Shown: positions 48,849 through 57,646 of the stretch, in pieces | How positions within the stretch are numbered: the first letter of the stretch is position 1 | Layout: the number at the start of each line of letters is the position of its first letter | Assembly: GCF_031458255.1 (NCBI RefSeq) | Contig: NZ_JAVDYC010000001.1 | Location: forward strand, 9,472,501 to 9,536,500 | Direction: 5' to 3' | DNA length: 64,000 bases | Origin: Catenuloplanes niger | Lineage (GTDB): Bacteria; Actinomycetota; Actinomycetes; Mycobacteriales; Micromonosporaceae | The notes under the pieces: model-generated | What the model was told of the DNA's origin: nothing | Database searches by the model: none | The model's input: only the letters and a program-made list of their open reading frames with translations | Made by a program: the position numbers and the translations under genes

Positions 48849-50320
48849 CGCCGCCGATGAGCCGGGACGAGGCCGACGCCGTGCTGGTCGGCCTCATCGC
48901 GGCGCACGACCGGATCTCCGCCGCCATGTACTGGCTGGACGACCACCCGGGCCTGGCCGCGCTGCGCCGCACCGGGCTGACCGGCCGGACCGCGCGGGTG
49001 GCGACCGAGACGCTGCACCGTACCGGCGTGCTCTGGTCCCGGTTCGCCGCGCTCGGCGCCCGGCTCGACGACGCGCGCCGGGCCCGCGCCGCGGCCGGCT
49101 CCCGGCCGACCGCGGCGGACCTGCGCCGGCTGACCACGCTGCTGCGCGGCCCGTCCGTGGCGATCGGCCCGGACGGCACGGTCGCCGAGGCCGCCCCGCC
49201 GTCGCTGACGCTGCCCGCACTCGCCGACGACCTGGAACGGCAGGCCGCCGAGGTGCGGGCCGAGTGCGCCCGGGTGCGGAGCGCACTGGCCGCGATCGCG
49301 GACCGGATCACGCCGCTGACCGTCGCGCTCGACCGCGCCCGCACCACCGCCGCCGGCCTCGGCGACACCGAACCCGGCCCGTCCACCGGCCCCGGCCCGT
49401 CCACCGGCCCCGGCCCGTCCACCGGCCCCGGCCCGTCCACCGGCCCCGGCCCGTCCACCGGCCCCGGCCCGTTCACCGGTTCCGGCCCCGGCCCGGCCAC
49501 CAGCCCGGCCACCGGTGCCGGAACCGGCCGGGGGCCCGGCGTGGACGGCACCTCGAGCGCGGCGCGGGAGACCGCCGCGCGAGACGGTGGGGCCGGTGAA
49601 CGGCTCGCGGACGTCGAGGCGCGGCTGGCCGAGGAGCATCTCGCCGCGCTCGCCGACCCGCTCGGCGCGGTCGGTGCCGGCGCGGACCGGCGTGCCGTGG
49701 CCCGGCTGCGCGACCTGGCCGAGGAGGTCAACCGCGTCGCGGCGGACCTGGCCGGGCTGGCGCGGCTGCGCGACGCCGCGGCCGGCCGGCTGGACCGGCT
49801 GACCCGGGACGTGGACGCGGTCGCGGCCGCCGAGGCCCGGACCGCCGAGGCGTTCCGGACCGTGCACGACAAGATCCACGAGCCGGGTCTGCCGGAGCCG
49901 CCGGCCGCGGCCGCGTCGCTGCGTGCCCACCTGCGGCAGATCGCGGAGATCCGGCGGGAGCGGCGCTGGGCGCGACTCGGCGCCGAACTGGACGCGGCCG
50001 AGCGCGGCGCCGCCGCCGCACTGGACCGGGCCGGTCACCTGTTCGAGGCCGCGGACGGGCTGCTGCGCCGCCGCACCGAGCTGCGCGGCCGGCTGTCGGC
50101 GTACCGGGCGAAGGCGGCGCGGCTCGGCCTGCTCGAGGACGGCCACGCGGCCACGCTGCACGAGGCCGCGGAGACACTGCTCTACACGTCACCGTGCGAC
50201 CTGCCCGCCGCGACCGTCGCGGTGGTGGCCTACCAGCGCGCGCTGGCCGGCGCCGGGCCGGAACCCACCGCCGTCCCGGCCCGGAACACCGAACCTCCGC
50301 GAGGGGAGCGACCGCGATGA
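48845..50320 (+). CDS. Coiled-coil protein of the PknG operon
   Basis: 491 residues, predicted helical almost throughout, with two long coiled-coil blocks (about 95-170 and 245-430) joined by a Gly-Pro-Ser-Thr linker of tandem GPSTGP units. No known domain, signal peptide or membrane helix. It lies between glnH and pknG with four-base overlaps on both sides, so stoichiometric production with the kinase is likely. I infer a scaffold or adaptor role. The mycobacterial operon has no equivalent gene. Confidence 0.75.
   Translation: MTPPMSRDEADAVLVGLIAAHDRISAAMYWLDDHPGLAALRRTGLTGRTARVATETLHRTGVLWSRFAALGARLDDARRARAAAGSRPTAADLRRLTTLLRGPSVAIGPDGTVAEAAPPSLTLPALADDLERQAAEVRAECARVRSALAAIADRITPLTVALDRARTTAAGLGDTEPGPSTGPGPSTGPGPSTGPGPSTGPGPSTGPGPFTGSGPGPATSPATGAGTGRGPGVDGTSSAARETAARDGGAGERLADVEARLAEEHLAALADPLGAVGAGADRRAVARLRDLAEEVNRVAADLAGLARLRDAAAGRLDRLTRDVDAVAAAEARTAEAFRTVHDKIHEPGLPEPPAAAASLRAHLRQIAEIRRERRWARLGAELDAAERGAAAALDRAGHLFEAADGLLRRRTELRGRLSAYRAKAARLGLLEDGHAATLHEAAETLLYTSPCDLPAATVAVVAYQRALAGAGPEPTAVPARNTEPPRGERPR
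49376..49483. repeat. 18-bp tandem repeat encoding GPSTGP
   Basis: Five perfect copies of GGCCCGTCCACCGGCCCC and one degenerate copy, in the linker of the coiled-coil protein. Confidence 0.95.
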
Positions 50321-52827
50321 GCGCGGACTGCCGGCGACCGGGCTGCACCGGGGCGTACAGCCCGGACGGCTACTGCGACGAGTGCGGCCGCCGGGCGCCG
50401 GCCGAGGAACCACGATCGGAGGCCACCGCCGCCGGTACGCGCGGGTCCGCGCGGAGCGGCACCGGCGGTACCCGCGGCTCCCGGTCGTCGCGCACCGGCG
50501 GGCGCGGCCGGCTCGGCGCCGGGCTGGTCGAGATGCCCCGGGTGCCGCCGCGCGACCCGGCCGCCGCGGTGCTGGCCGAACCGGTCGTGGCCGAGCCGAA
50601 GCGCTACTGCACCGCCTGCGACAAGCCGGTCGGACGCGGCCGGGACGGGCAGCCGGGCCGCACCGAGGGCTTCTGCCCGCACTGCGGCACGCCCTACTCG
50701 TTCCGGCCCCGGCTCGAGGCCGGCGACGTCGTGCAGGCACGCTACGAGGTGCTCGGCGCGCTCGCGTACGGTGGCCTGGGCTGGATCTATCTGGCCCGGG
50801 ACCGGCACGTGTCCGACGCGGTGGCGGACCGGTGGGTGGTGCTCAAGGGCCTGATCGACACGTCCGACCCGGACGCGGCCGCGGCCGCGGTGGCCGAACG
50901 CCGCTACCTGGTCGAGCTCGACCACCCGAACATCGTCAAGATCCACGACTTCGCGCAGCACCCGGACCCGGTGACCGGCGAGCCGGCCGGCTACCTGGTG
51001 ATGGAGTACATCGGCGGGCAGTCGCTCAGGGAACTGCTGGTCACCCGGCGCGAGCAGACCGGTGCGGCCGCCGTGCCGCTGCCCGAGGTGATCGCGTACG
51101 GCGTGGAGATCCTGCCCGCGCTCGACTACCTGCACAGCCGGGACCTGCTCTACTGCGACTTCAAGCCGGACAACGTGATCCTGGCCGAGGAGCAGCTGAA
51201 ACTCATCGACCTGGGTGCGGTCCGGCACGTGTCCGACATGGAGTCCGCGATCTACGGCACGCCCGGCTACCAGGCGCCGGAGATCGCCGAGGAGGGCCCG
51301 TCGGTCGCGTCCGACCTGTACACGGTCGGCCGCACGCTCGCCGTGCTCGCGCTCGGCGTCCACGGCTTCACCAGCACGCACGCGCACCGCCTCCCGACAC
51401 CGGCCGAGGCGCCGCTGCTGGCCGAACACGACGCGTTCCACCGGGTGCTGCGCCGGGCCACCCACCCGCGCCCGGAGCGCCGCTTCGCGACCGCGGGCGA
51501 GTTCAGCGAGCAGCTGCTCGGCGTCCTCCGCGAGGTCCTCGCCGTCACCGACGGCACGCCACGCCCGAGCACGTCACTGCGCTTCACCCCGGAACGCCGC
51601 ACGTTCGGCACGGACCCGGCGCCCGTGCACCAGCACACCGCCGGAGCTGCCATCGGCCGGCACACCGCCGGGGCTGCCCTGAGCCGGCGCGCCGCCAGGT
51701 TCGCCGTGGGCCGAGGCGCCGCCGGGGTTGCCGTAGGCCGAGGCGCGTCCGGGGCTGCCGTGGGCCCAGGCGCCGGCGGGGCTGTGGTGGGCCGAGGCAC
51801 CGGCGGGGCGGGCGTGAGCCCGGACACCACCGGGGTGGGCGTGCGTGGGGGCCCCGCCGGAGCGGCCGGGAGTCAGGGAGCCGACGCAGCCGCCGTGAGC
51901 CGAGGCATCGCCGGGACAGGTGTGGGCGGCGACGCGGCCCCGGATCCGCGTGAGGTCGCGGCGGCGCTGCCGACCCCGCTGGTGGACGTGCTCGACCCGG
52001 GTGCGGGCTTTCTCGCCTCGATCGGGACCGGCACGCCCGCCGAGGTGATCGCCGCGCTGACCGCCGCGCCGGTGGACAGCCCGGAGGTCGCGTTCCGGCT
52101 GGTCCGGGCGCACATCGACGGCGGCGGCCCGGACCGGGCGGCCGCGGAGCTGGACCGGCTGGCCGCGGCGGACCCGCTGGACTGGCGGGTCGACTGGCAC
52201 CGGGGCCTGGCCGCGCTCGCCGCCGGTGACGCGGCGTCGGCCCGGGACGCGTTCGAGGCGGTCCACCACGCGCTGCCCGGTGAGCGGGCGGCCCGGCTCG
52301 CGCTCGCGGCCGCCTGCGAGTGCGCGGGCGACACCGAGGCGGCGGCCGGTCACTACGCGCGGGTCTGGGCGGTCGACCGCGGGTTCCTCAGCGCCGCGTT
52401 CGGGCTGGCCCGGCTGCGGCTCGCGGCCGGTGACCGGGCCGGCGCGCTCGCGGTGCTGGACCAGGTGCCGGAGAGCTCCGCGCTCTACCTGACCGCCCAG
52501 GTCGCCGCGACCCGCGCCGGGCTGGCCGACGGCGGCCCGGTCGACGACCTGCTCGGTGCGGCACGCCGCCTGGAACGACTCACCCTGGACACGGAACGGC
52601 AGTCGCGCCTGACGGTCGAGCTCCTGGAGGCCGCGCTGGCGTGGCTCGGCGGCGGCGCCGCACCACCGGCCCGGGAGCGGATCCTCGGCACCGAACTGAC
52701 CGAGCGCGGCGTGCGGTTCGGGCTGGAACGCGCCTACCGCATGCTGGCCCAGCGGGCGCGGACCCGCGAGGAACGGTACGCACTGGTCGACCGCGCGAAC
52801 GCGGTCCGCCCGAGGACGCTGGTGTGA
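50317..52827 (+). CDS. pknG: PknG-type serine/threonine protein kinase
   Basis: 836 residues. Two N-terminal zinc/rubredoxin-like pairs (CTGAYSPDGYCDEC and CTACDK ... CPHC), a kinase domain ~140-400 with Gly-rich loop LAYGGLGWIYLARD, Lys177, catalytic Asp281 in CDFKPDN, DLG (Asp298) and GTPGYQAPE, an Ala/Gly/Val repeat linker ~445-540, then a TPR-type domain to the end. As in mycobacterial PknG there is no membrane segment and the catalytic loop lacks the Arg of RD kinases (Cys precedes Asp281). PknG controls the glutamate node of metabolism through FHA proteins. Overlaps both neighbours by four bases. Confidence 0.93.
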   Translation: MSADCRRPGCTGAYSPDGYCDECGRRAPAEEPRSEATAAGTRGSARSGTGGTRGSRSSRTGGRGRLGAGLVEMPRVPPRDPAAAVLAEPVVAEPKRYCTACDKPVGRGRDGQPGRTEGFCPHCGTPYSFRPRLEAGDVVQARYEVLGALAYGGLGWIYLARDRHVSDAVADRWVVLKGLIDTSDPDAAAAAVAERRYLVELDHPNIVKIHDFAQHPDPVTGEPAGYLVMEYIGGQSLRELLVTRREQTGAAAVPLPEVIAYGVEILPALDYLHSRDLLYCDFKPDNVILAEEQLKLIDLGAVRHVSDMESAIYGTPGYQAPEIAEEGPSVASDLYTVGRTLAVLALGVHGFTSTHAHRLPTPAEAPLLAEHDAFHRVLRRATHPRPERRFATAGEFSEQLLGVLREVLAVTDGTPRPSTSLRFTPERRTFGTDPAPVHQHTAGAAIGRHTAGAALSRRAARFAVGRGAAGVAVGRGASGAAVGPGAGGAVVGRGTGGAGVSPDTTGVGVRGGPAGAAGSQGADAAAVSRGIAGTGVGGDAAPDPREVAAALPTPLVDVLDPGAGFLASIGTGTPAEVIAALTAAPVDSPEVAFRLVRAHIDGGGPDRAAAELDRLAAADPLDWRVDWHRGLAALAAGDAASARDAFEAVHHALPGERAARLALAAACECAGDTEAAAGHYARVWAVDRGFLSAAFGLARLRLAAGDRAGALAVLDQVPESSALYLTAQVAATRAGLADGGPVDDLLGAARRLERLTLDTERQSRLTVELLEAALAWLGGGAAPPARERILGTELTERGVRFGLERAYRMLAQRARTREERYALVDRANAVRPRTLV
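51645..51930. repeat. Degenerate 30-bp repeats in the pknG linker
   Basis: About nine imperfect copies encode decapeptides like GRGAAGVAVG / GRGTGGAGVS between the kinase and TPR domains. Confidence 0.75.
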
Positions 52828-54590
52828 CCGCGCCCCCGGCCTGCCCGGAGCACGGCCCGGCCGGTGACGACGCCACGTTCTGCGAGGTCTGCGGCCGCCA
52901 CCTGCACACCGGCGCGCTTCCGCCGCCGCGTCCACACCCACCCGCCGACCGCACCCGCCCACCCCACCCGCCCGCGTCCGCCACGCATGCGACCGACGCG
53001 GCCCGGCCAACCGATCCGCACGCCACCGGCACCCCACCGGCCGGCGCACGCGCCGCCCACACACCCGCAGCCGGTGCGCACGCTGCCCGCACCCGGGAGG
53101 TGGTCGGGGTGGTGACGAAACGGACTGATCCTGGACACCTGGACGGCCGGTCGGCCCCGGAGGACGATCGCGGCCGGCAGACGCCGGAACACGATCACGG
53201 CCAACGGACGCCGGAGGACAGTCGCGTCCGGCGGACGCCGGAACACGATCACGGCCAACGGACGCCGGAGGACGGTCGCGGCCGGCGGACGCCGGAGGAC
53301 GGTCGCGGCGGAGGGACGCGCCCGGTGGGCGTCGTCGGGCGTGGTGGGGGGAACGCCGCGCCCGTGGGGGACGGTGTCGCCCGGCAACCCGTCAGGAGCG
53401 GCGGGCGGGTGGCGACCGTACCGTCGTGGGATTTGCGGGGTTTGGGTGGGGTGTGGCGGTCGGCGCGGGCGAGTCGTGGGGTCTGTGGCGCGTGCGGCGC
53501 CGCCGCGGATGCCGCGGGTGGGTGGTGCGGCGAGTGCGGGCGGCGGGTGAGCGTCGCGGCGGAACGGGCTGAGCTGGTGCTGGACGGCGTCGCGGCGGTG
53601 ACCGACCGGGGCCGGCGGCGGCACAACGAGGACGCGGTCGCGATCGGGCGCGCGGGCGACGCGGTCGTGGCGGTGGTCTGTGACGGGATCTCCAGTGCCC
53701 GGCACGCCGACGTGGCCGCGGTCGGTGCGGCCGAGGCGGGCGTGTCCGCGCTGCTGGCGGCGCTGGCGGACGGCGCGGACGGCACCGGGGCGACCCGGCG
53801 TGCCGCGTCCGCCGCGGCCGGCGCCGCCGCGCGGACCGGGCGGGGCGAGGACCGGGACGCGCCGCCGGGCTGCACCTACGCGTCCGTGGTGGTGGCGGCG
53901 GACGGCGTGACCGTGGGCTGGGTGGGTGACAGCCGCGTCTACTGGGTGGGCGCGGACGGCGATGCGCAGCAGCTGACCGTGGACGACTCGATCGCGGCGA
54001 TCCGGGAGGCGGGACGGCCGGTGCCGGCCGGGCTGGCAGACGTGGATCCGCGGTCCCGGGCACTGGTGCGCTGGCTCGGCGCCGACGCGGGCGAGGTGGT
54101 ACCGCAGGTCCGGCACTTCCGGCCGGTGCGGGCCGGGCACCTGGTCGCGTGCTCGGACGGGCTCTCCCGCTACCTGCCGACCCCGGCGGCGCTGGCCGCG
54201 GCGCTGGTTCCCGGCGCGGACCCGGCGACGCTGGCCCGGGCGCTGACCGCGCTGGCCGTCGACGCGGGCGGCGACGACAACATCGCGGTGGCGGTCCTGC
54301 CCGTCGGCGGCCCGCCGGAACCGGCCGTCCCGGAGGCGGACATCCCGTCGGCGGCACGCCCGGAAGCGGCGAACGCGACGACAGCCGGCCCGAACGCGGC
54401 CGGACCGGCAGCGTCCCACGCGGAAGCGAGCCGAAGAACGGCAAACCCGGAACCCGTCGGCCCGGAACCGGTGAGCGGCACGGGAGCGGTAGGCGGCACG
54501 GAACCGGTCGGTGGCACGGGGACGGTCGGTGGCACGGGGACGGTCGGTGGCACGGGGACGGCGTCGGCGCAAGTAGCGAGGAGTGCGTGA
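52824..54590 (+). CDS. PP2C-type protein phosphatase with zinc ribbons
   Basis: 588 residues. An N-terminal zinc ribbon (CPEHGPAGDDATFCEVC), a Pro/Ala/Thr- then TPEDxxG-repeat linker to ~205, a second ribbon (CGACGAAADAAGGWCGEC), a PP2C domain ~250-490 and a repeat tail. Metal and catalytic motifs are intact: RRRHNEDAV, VVCDGISSA, WVGDSRVYWV, ACSDGLSRYL and GGDDNIAVAV. It should reverse phosphorylation by the neighbouring PknG. GTG 52824 overlaps the pknG stop; the stop overlaps the next start by one base. Confidence 0.92.
   Translation: MTAPPACPEHGPAGDDATFCEVCGRHLHTGALPPPRPHPPADRTRPPHPPASATHATDAARPTDPHATGTPPAGARAAHTPAAGAHAARTREVVGVVTKRTDPGHLDGRSAPEDDRGRQTPEHDHGQRTPEDSRVRRTPEHDHGQRTPEDGRGRRTPEDGRGGGTRPVGVVGRGGGNAAPVGDGVARQPVRSGGRVATVPSWDLRGLGGVWRSARASRGVCGACGAAADAAGGWCGECGRRVSVAAERAELVLDGVAAVTDRGRRRHNEDAVAIGRAGDAVVAVVCDGISSARHADVAAVGAAEAGVSALLAALADGADGTGATRRAASAAAGAAARTGRGEDRDAPPGCTYASVVVAADGVTVGWVGDSRVYWVGADGDAQQLTVDDSIAAIREAGRPVPAGLADVDPRSRALVRWLGADAGEVVPQVRHFRPVRAGHLVACSDGLSRYLPTPAALAAALVPGADPATLARALTALAVDAGGDDNIAVAVLPVGGPPEPAVPEADIPSAARPEAANATTAGPNAAGPAASHAEASRRTANPEPVGPEPVSGTGAVGGTEPVGGTGTVGGTGTVGGTGTASAQVARSA
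53155..53312. repeat. 27-bp tandem repeat in the phosphatase gene
   Basis: Six imperfect copies encode nonapeptides alternating RTPEDGRGR and RTPEHDHGQ. Confidence 0.9.
54488..54559. repeat. 18-bp tandem repeat near the end of the phosphatase gene
   Basis: Three perfect copies of GGTCGGTGGCACGGGGAC preceded by one degenerate copy; encode VGGTGT. Confidence 0.92.
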
Positions 54591-55897
54591 TGGTGGCGGA
54601 GAACGGGCGGGCGCGGTTCGAGGCGGAGGTGGATCAGAACGAGTTCCTGCCTGCGGGCGGCCGGACCGTGGACGCGATCCTCACCGTGACCGCGACCGGT
54701 GGAACAACGACCGGTGGGACGACGGCCGGCGGGCGGATCGCGCAGATCATCATCGTGGACGTGTCCGGCTCGATGGCCGCGCCGGCCACGAAGCTGGCCG
54801 AGGCGAAGAAGGCGACCGCCACCGCGGTCGACACCATGCCGGACGGTACGCCGTTCGCGGTGATCGCCGGCAACGGCACCGCGGCCATGGTGTATCCGCG
54901 GGAGCGGGGCACGGTCGTGGCGGACGCGCGGACCCGCGCCGAGGCCCGCGCCGCGGTGCACCAGCTGTGGGCCAACGGCGGCACCGCGATCGGCCGCTGG
55001 CTGGACCTCGCCAACGCGGTGTTCGCCGGCACCCGGGCGGAGATCAAGCACGCGATCCTGCTGACCGACGGCGAGAACCAGCACGAGTCGCGGGAGCAGC
55101 TGGAGCGGGTGCTGGCCGCGTGCGACGGAAAGTTCATCTGTGACGCGCGCGGTGTCGGGCACGGCTGGGTCGCGGAGGAGCTGCGGCTGATCTCGTCGGC
55201 GCTGCTCGGCACCGCGGACGGGCTGGAGTCGCCGTCCGAGCTGGCCGCGTCGTTCACCGCGATGACGCGGGCCGCGCAGGGCAAGTCGACGGCGGACGTG
55301 GCGCTGCGGCTGTGGACCCCGGCGAACTCGGTGGTCAGATCGGTCAAGCAGGTGTTCCCGCGGGTCGAGGACCTGACCGGGCGGCGTACGGAGGTGAGCG
55401 CGCGGATCGGGGAGTACCCGACCGGCGCGTGGGGCGCGGAGAGCCGGGACTACCACATCACGGTCGACGTGGAGCCGGACGCGGTCGGCGAGGAGATCCT
55501 GGCCGGCCGGGTCAGCCTGGTCGCCGGCGGGCAGGTGCTCACGGAGCGGCTGATCCTGGCGAAGTGGACGGACGACACCGCGCGGTCGACCCGGATCAAC
55601 CGGCGGGTGGCGCACTACACCGGGCAGGCGGAACTGGCCACGGCGATCCAGGAGGGGCTGCGGGCACGGGACGCGGGTGACGAGGAGACCGCGACCGCGA
55701 AGCTGGGCCGGGCCGTGCGGCTGGCCACGGAGAGCGGGCACACGGACACCGCGAAGCTGCTCGCCCGCGTCGTCGACGTGGAGGACGCGCGGACCGGCAC
55801 GGTACGGCTGAAGCGGCGCGCCGCGGACGAGAACGTCGAGATCATCAACGTCCGGTCCACGAAGACGGTCCGGGTGCAGCGGCAGCGGGAGGACTGA
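54590..55897 (+). CDS. vWA domain protein of the PknG operon
   Basis: 435 residues. A von Willebrand A domain at ~50-230 with an intact metal site: DVSGS (57-61), a Thr in GGTAIGRW and ILLTDGEN. The rest is beta-rich (YHITVDVEPDAVGEEILAGRVSLV) and ends with a helical region and ADENVEIINVRSTKTVRV. No membrane helix or signal, so it is cytosolic. The domain usually mediates Mg-dependent protein binding. It starts at ATG 54590, sharing the last base of the phosphatase stop, and is followed by the FHA gene after eight bases. Confidence 0.92.
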   Translation: MVAENGRARFEAEVDQNEFLPAGGRTVDAILTVTATGGTTTGGTTAGGRIAQIIIVDVSGSMAAPATKLAEAKKATATAVDTMPDGTPFAVIAGNGTAAMVYPRERGTVVADARTRAEARAAVHQLWANGGTAIGRWLDLANAVFAGTRAEIKHAILLTDGENQHESREQLERVLAACDGKFICDARGVGHGWVAEELRLISSALLGTADGLESPSELAASFTAMTRAAQGKSTADVALRLWTPANSVVRSVKQVFPRVEDLTGRRTEVSARIGEYPTGAWGAESRDYHITVDVEPDAVGEEILAGRVSLVAGGQVLTERLILAKWTDDTARSTRINRRVAHYTGQAELATAIQEGLRARDAGDEETATAKLGRAVRLATESGHTDTAKLLARVVDVEDARTGTVRLKRRAADENVEIINVRSTKTVRVQRQRED

Positions 55898-55905
55898 GGA
55901 CGGCC

Positions 55906-56898
55906 ATGACGACGACGGCGACCTGCCCGAAGGGGCACCACTCCGCGACCCTCGACTACTGCGACACGTGCGGCGCGCCGATGCACGGCGTCCCGCGGGA
56001 TGCGGAGCCGGTGGGAACCCCGGCCGGCGCGGCGCTGCCGGGCATCCGGGAGGCGCCGGGCATCCGGGAGGCGCAGGGCGGATGGGACGGCGCGGAGGGC
56101 TGGGACGGCTCGGCCGCGGAGATCACCCAGCCGGTGCGTCCGGGATGCCGGCGATGCGGGACTCCGCAGGCCGGGCGGTTCTGCGAGGAGGACGGCTACG
56201 ACTTCCTCCTGGCGCCGCCGGTCCCGCCCGCCGACGCGGCAACCGGCACCATCCTCGGCCTCGGCCGGCAGAGCGGCCCCGACCCGCAGGGTGGCCCCGA
56301 CCCGCAGGGTGGCCCCGACCCGCAGGCCGGCTTCGGCCCGCAGGGTGGCCTTGGCCCGCAGGGCGGCCCCGGACCGCAGGCGGGTCCCGGCACGCGGACG
56401 GATCCCGGGCCGCGGGCCGGCTCCGGGCCGCGGGCGGAACCCGGTGCGGGGGACGGTTTCCGGGCCGCGGAGCCGGCCGGGGGCACGACCGGCCGGCTGG
56501 AGGTCGTGGTGGGCGCGGACCGGGCCTACTTCGACGGTGTCGTCGCGCAGGGCGGGGCGGACGCGGCCGGCATGGTCTATCCGCGCTTCGCCGCGGAGCG
56601 CCGGTTCCCGCTGGCCGGTGACCGGCTGCTGATCGGCCGTCGCAGCCGGTCCCGCGGCATCCACCCGGACATCGACCTGGCGAGCCCGCCGGAGGACCCC
56701 GGTGTCTCGCACACGCATGCGTTGCTGCTGCACGACGGCGGTGCCTGGTCCATCGTGGACCTCGGCTCGGCGAACGGCACGTACGTCAACGATCCGGCGG
56801 GAACGGCGATCCCGCCGCAGACCCCGGTCGCGTTGCGGGCCGGTGACCGTGTCTACGTCGGAGCGTGGACGTCGCTGACCGTGAGGAACACACAATAG
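55906..56898 (+). CDS. Zinc-ribbon FHA domain protein
   Basis: 330 residues. Two Cys-rich N-terminal elements (CPKGHHSATLDYCDTC and CRRCGTPQAGRFC), a Gly-Pro-Asp-Gln repeat linker, and an FHA domain in the last ~110 residues: LLIGRRSRSRGIHPDIDL, then GVSHTHALLL and DLGSANGTYVND hold the Gly-Arg, Ser-x-x-His and Asn-Gly residues that bind phosphothreonine. It is the likely phospho-reader of the adjacent kinase, comparable to GarA/OdhI in the classical PknG pathway, though with a different N-terminal part that lacks the ETTS motif. Confidence 0.92.
   Translation: MTTTATCPKGHHSATLDYCDTCGAPMHGVPRDAEPVGTPAGAALPGIREAPGIREAQGGWDGAEGWDGSAAEITQPVRPGCRRCGTPQAGRFCEEDGYDFLLAPPVPPADAATGTILGLGRQSGPDPQGGPDPQGGPDPQAGFGPQGGLGPQGGPGPQAGPGTRTDPGPRAGSGPRAEPGAGDGFRAAEPAGGTTGRLEVVVGADRAYFDGVVAQGGADAAGMVYPRFAAERRFPLAGDRLLIGRRSRSRGIHPDIDLASPPEDPGVSHTHALLLHDGGAWSIVDLGSANGTYVNDPAGTAIPPQTPVALRAGDRVYVGAWTSLTVRNTQ
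56275..56382. repeat. 18-bp tandem repeat in the FHA gene
   Basis: Six copies of GGCCCCGACCCGCAGGGT-like units encode GPDPQG / GFGPQG. Confidence 0.92.
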
Positions 56899-57646
56899 CC
56901 CTCCCCCGGCCGCCCGGCCAGTAGTGCCGGATATCTGACGGCACCTTTCTCCGGAAATGGCCGCCGGAATCGCGATCGCACGCCATTGGGCGTCTGCGCG
57001 ATGAATTCCCGACAACACGGCTGTTTCAATTTCGAGTCCCAGTTCCCCACGGTTTCCGGCGATTCCCGTGGTCAGCGCGGTGCCGCGGGAACATCCGCGC
57101 GCGATTTGGACGACAAGACCCGATCGCTCCACATGAGATGATCGGGACCGGTTGGGCCCGATTCACGCGCGCCGACCCGGGGGTGGCCATCCGGATGACT
57201 CGGGCATCCACCGTACGGACTAGGTTGCCGACCCGGACGGTCGTTTTCGTCACTCCGTGCGGCCGCCGTGAACGCTCTGCGTAGCGATCTAGCGACGTTT
57301 GGCGGATGCGCTCCGGAAGTCAGGACGCGCCGGAAGTTGCAGCCCGCCCACGCCCGAGACGCCACCCGCCGTTCGACACCCACCCGGAAAGCCCACGTCA
57401 GGGCCGTGAAGAGGGTTCGTGTTCATCAAGACCTGGATTGATCTCGATGGCTGCAAACGATTTTTCAGCCATTTCCGCTACCACTCACGCACGCCTGCGT
57501 CAATGCGCAATTCGCGGTCCGAAGGCCCCTTGCGATCATTGCTAGCGTTCACCATTGTTTTCGCCGGGCACCGCCGTCCCGGGCCCGGCCAGGCCGGACA
57601 GTCCTGGATGGACTACTCAATCGGCTCCTCATCGGAGGTTCACCAC
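56899..57646. other. 748-bp intergenic region between the two operons
   Basis: No convincing gene. GC is lower than around it. It contains the hairpin at 56924 and a small dyad ATGGCTG ... CAGCCAT (about 57449-57473). The reading frame of the next gene stays open up to 57419 but the added codons look non-coding. The promoter of the polysaccharide locus should be here. Confidence 0.5.
56924..56950 (+). terminator. Terminator after the FHA gene
   Basis: GTGCCG-gatatctga-CGGCAC is followed by CTTTCT, 26 bases after the end of the seven-gene operon. Confidence 0.55.

Noticed and set aside
57419-57646. A 76-residue N-terminal extension of the deacetylase-like protein
   Set aside because: The frame is open but lacks coding bias; the signal peptide and a strong GGAGG site support the start at 57647.
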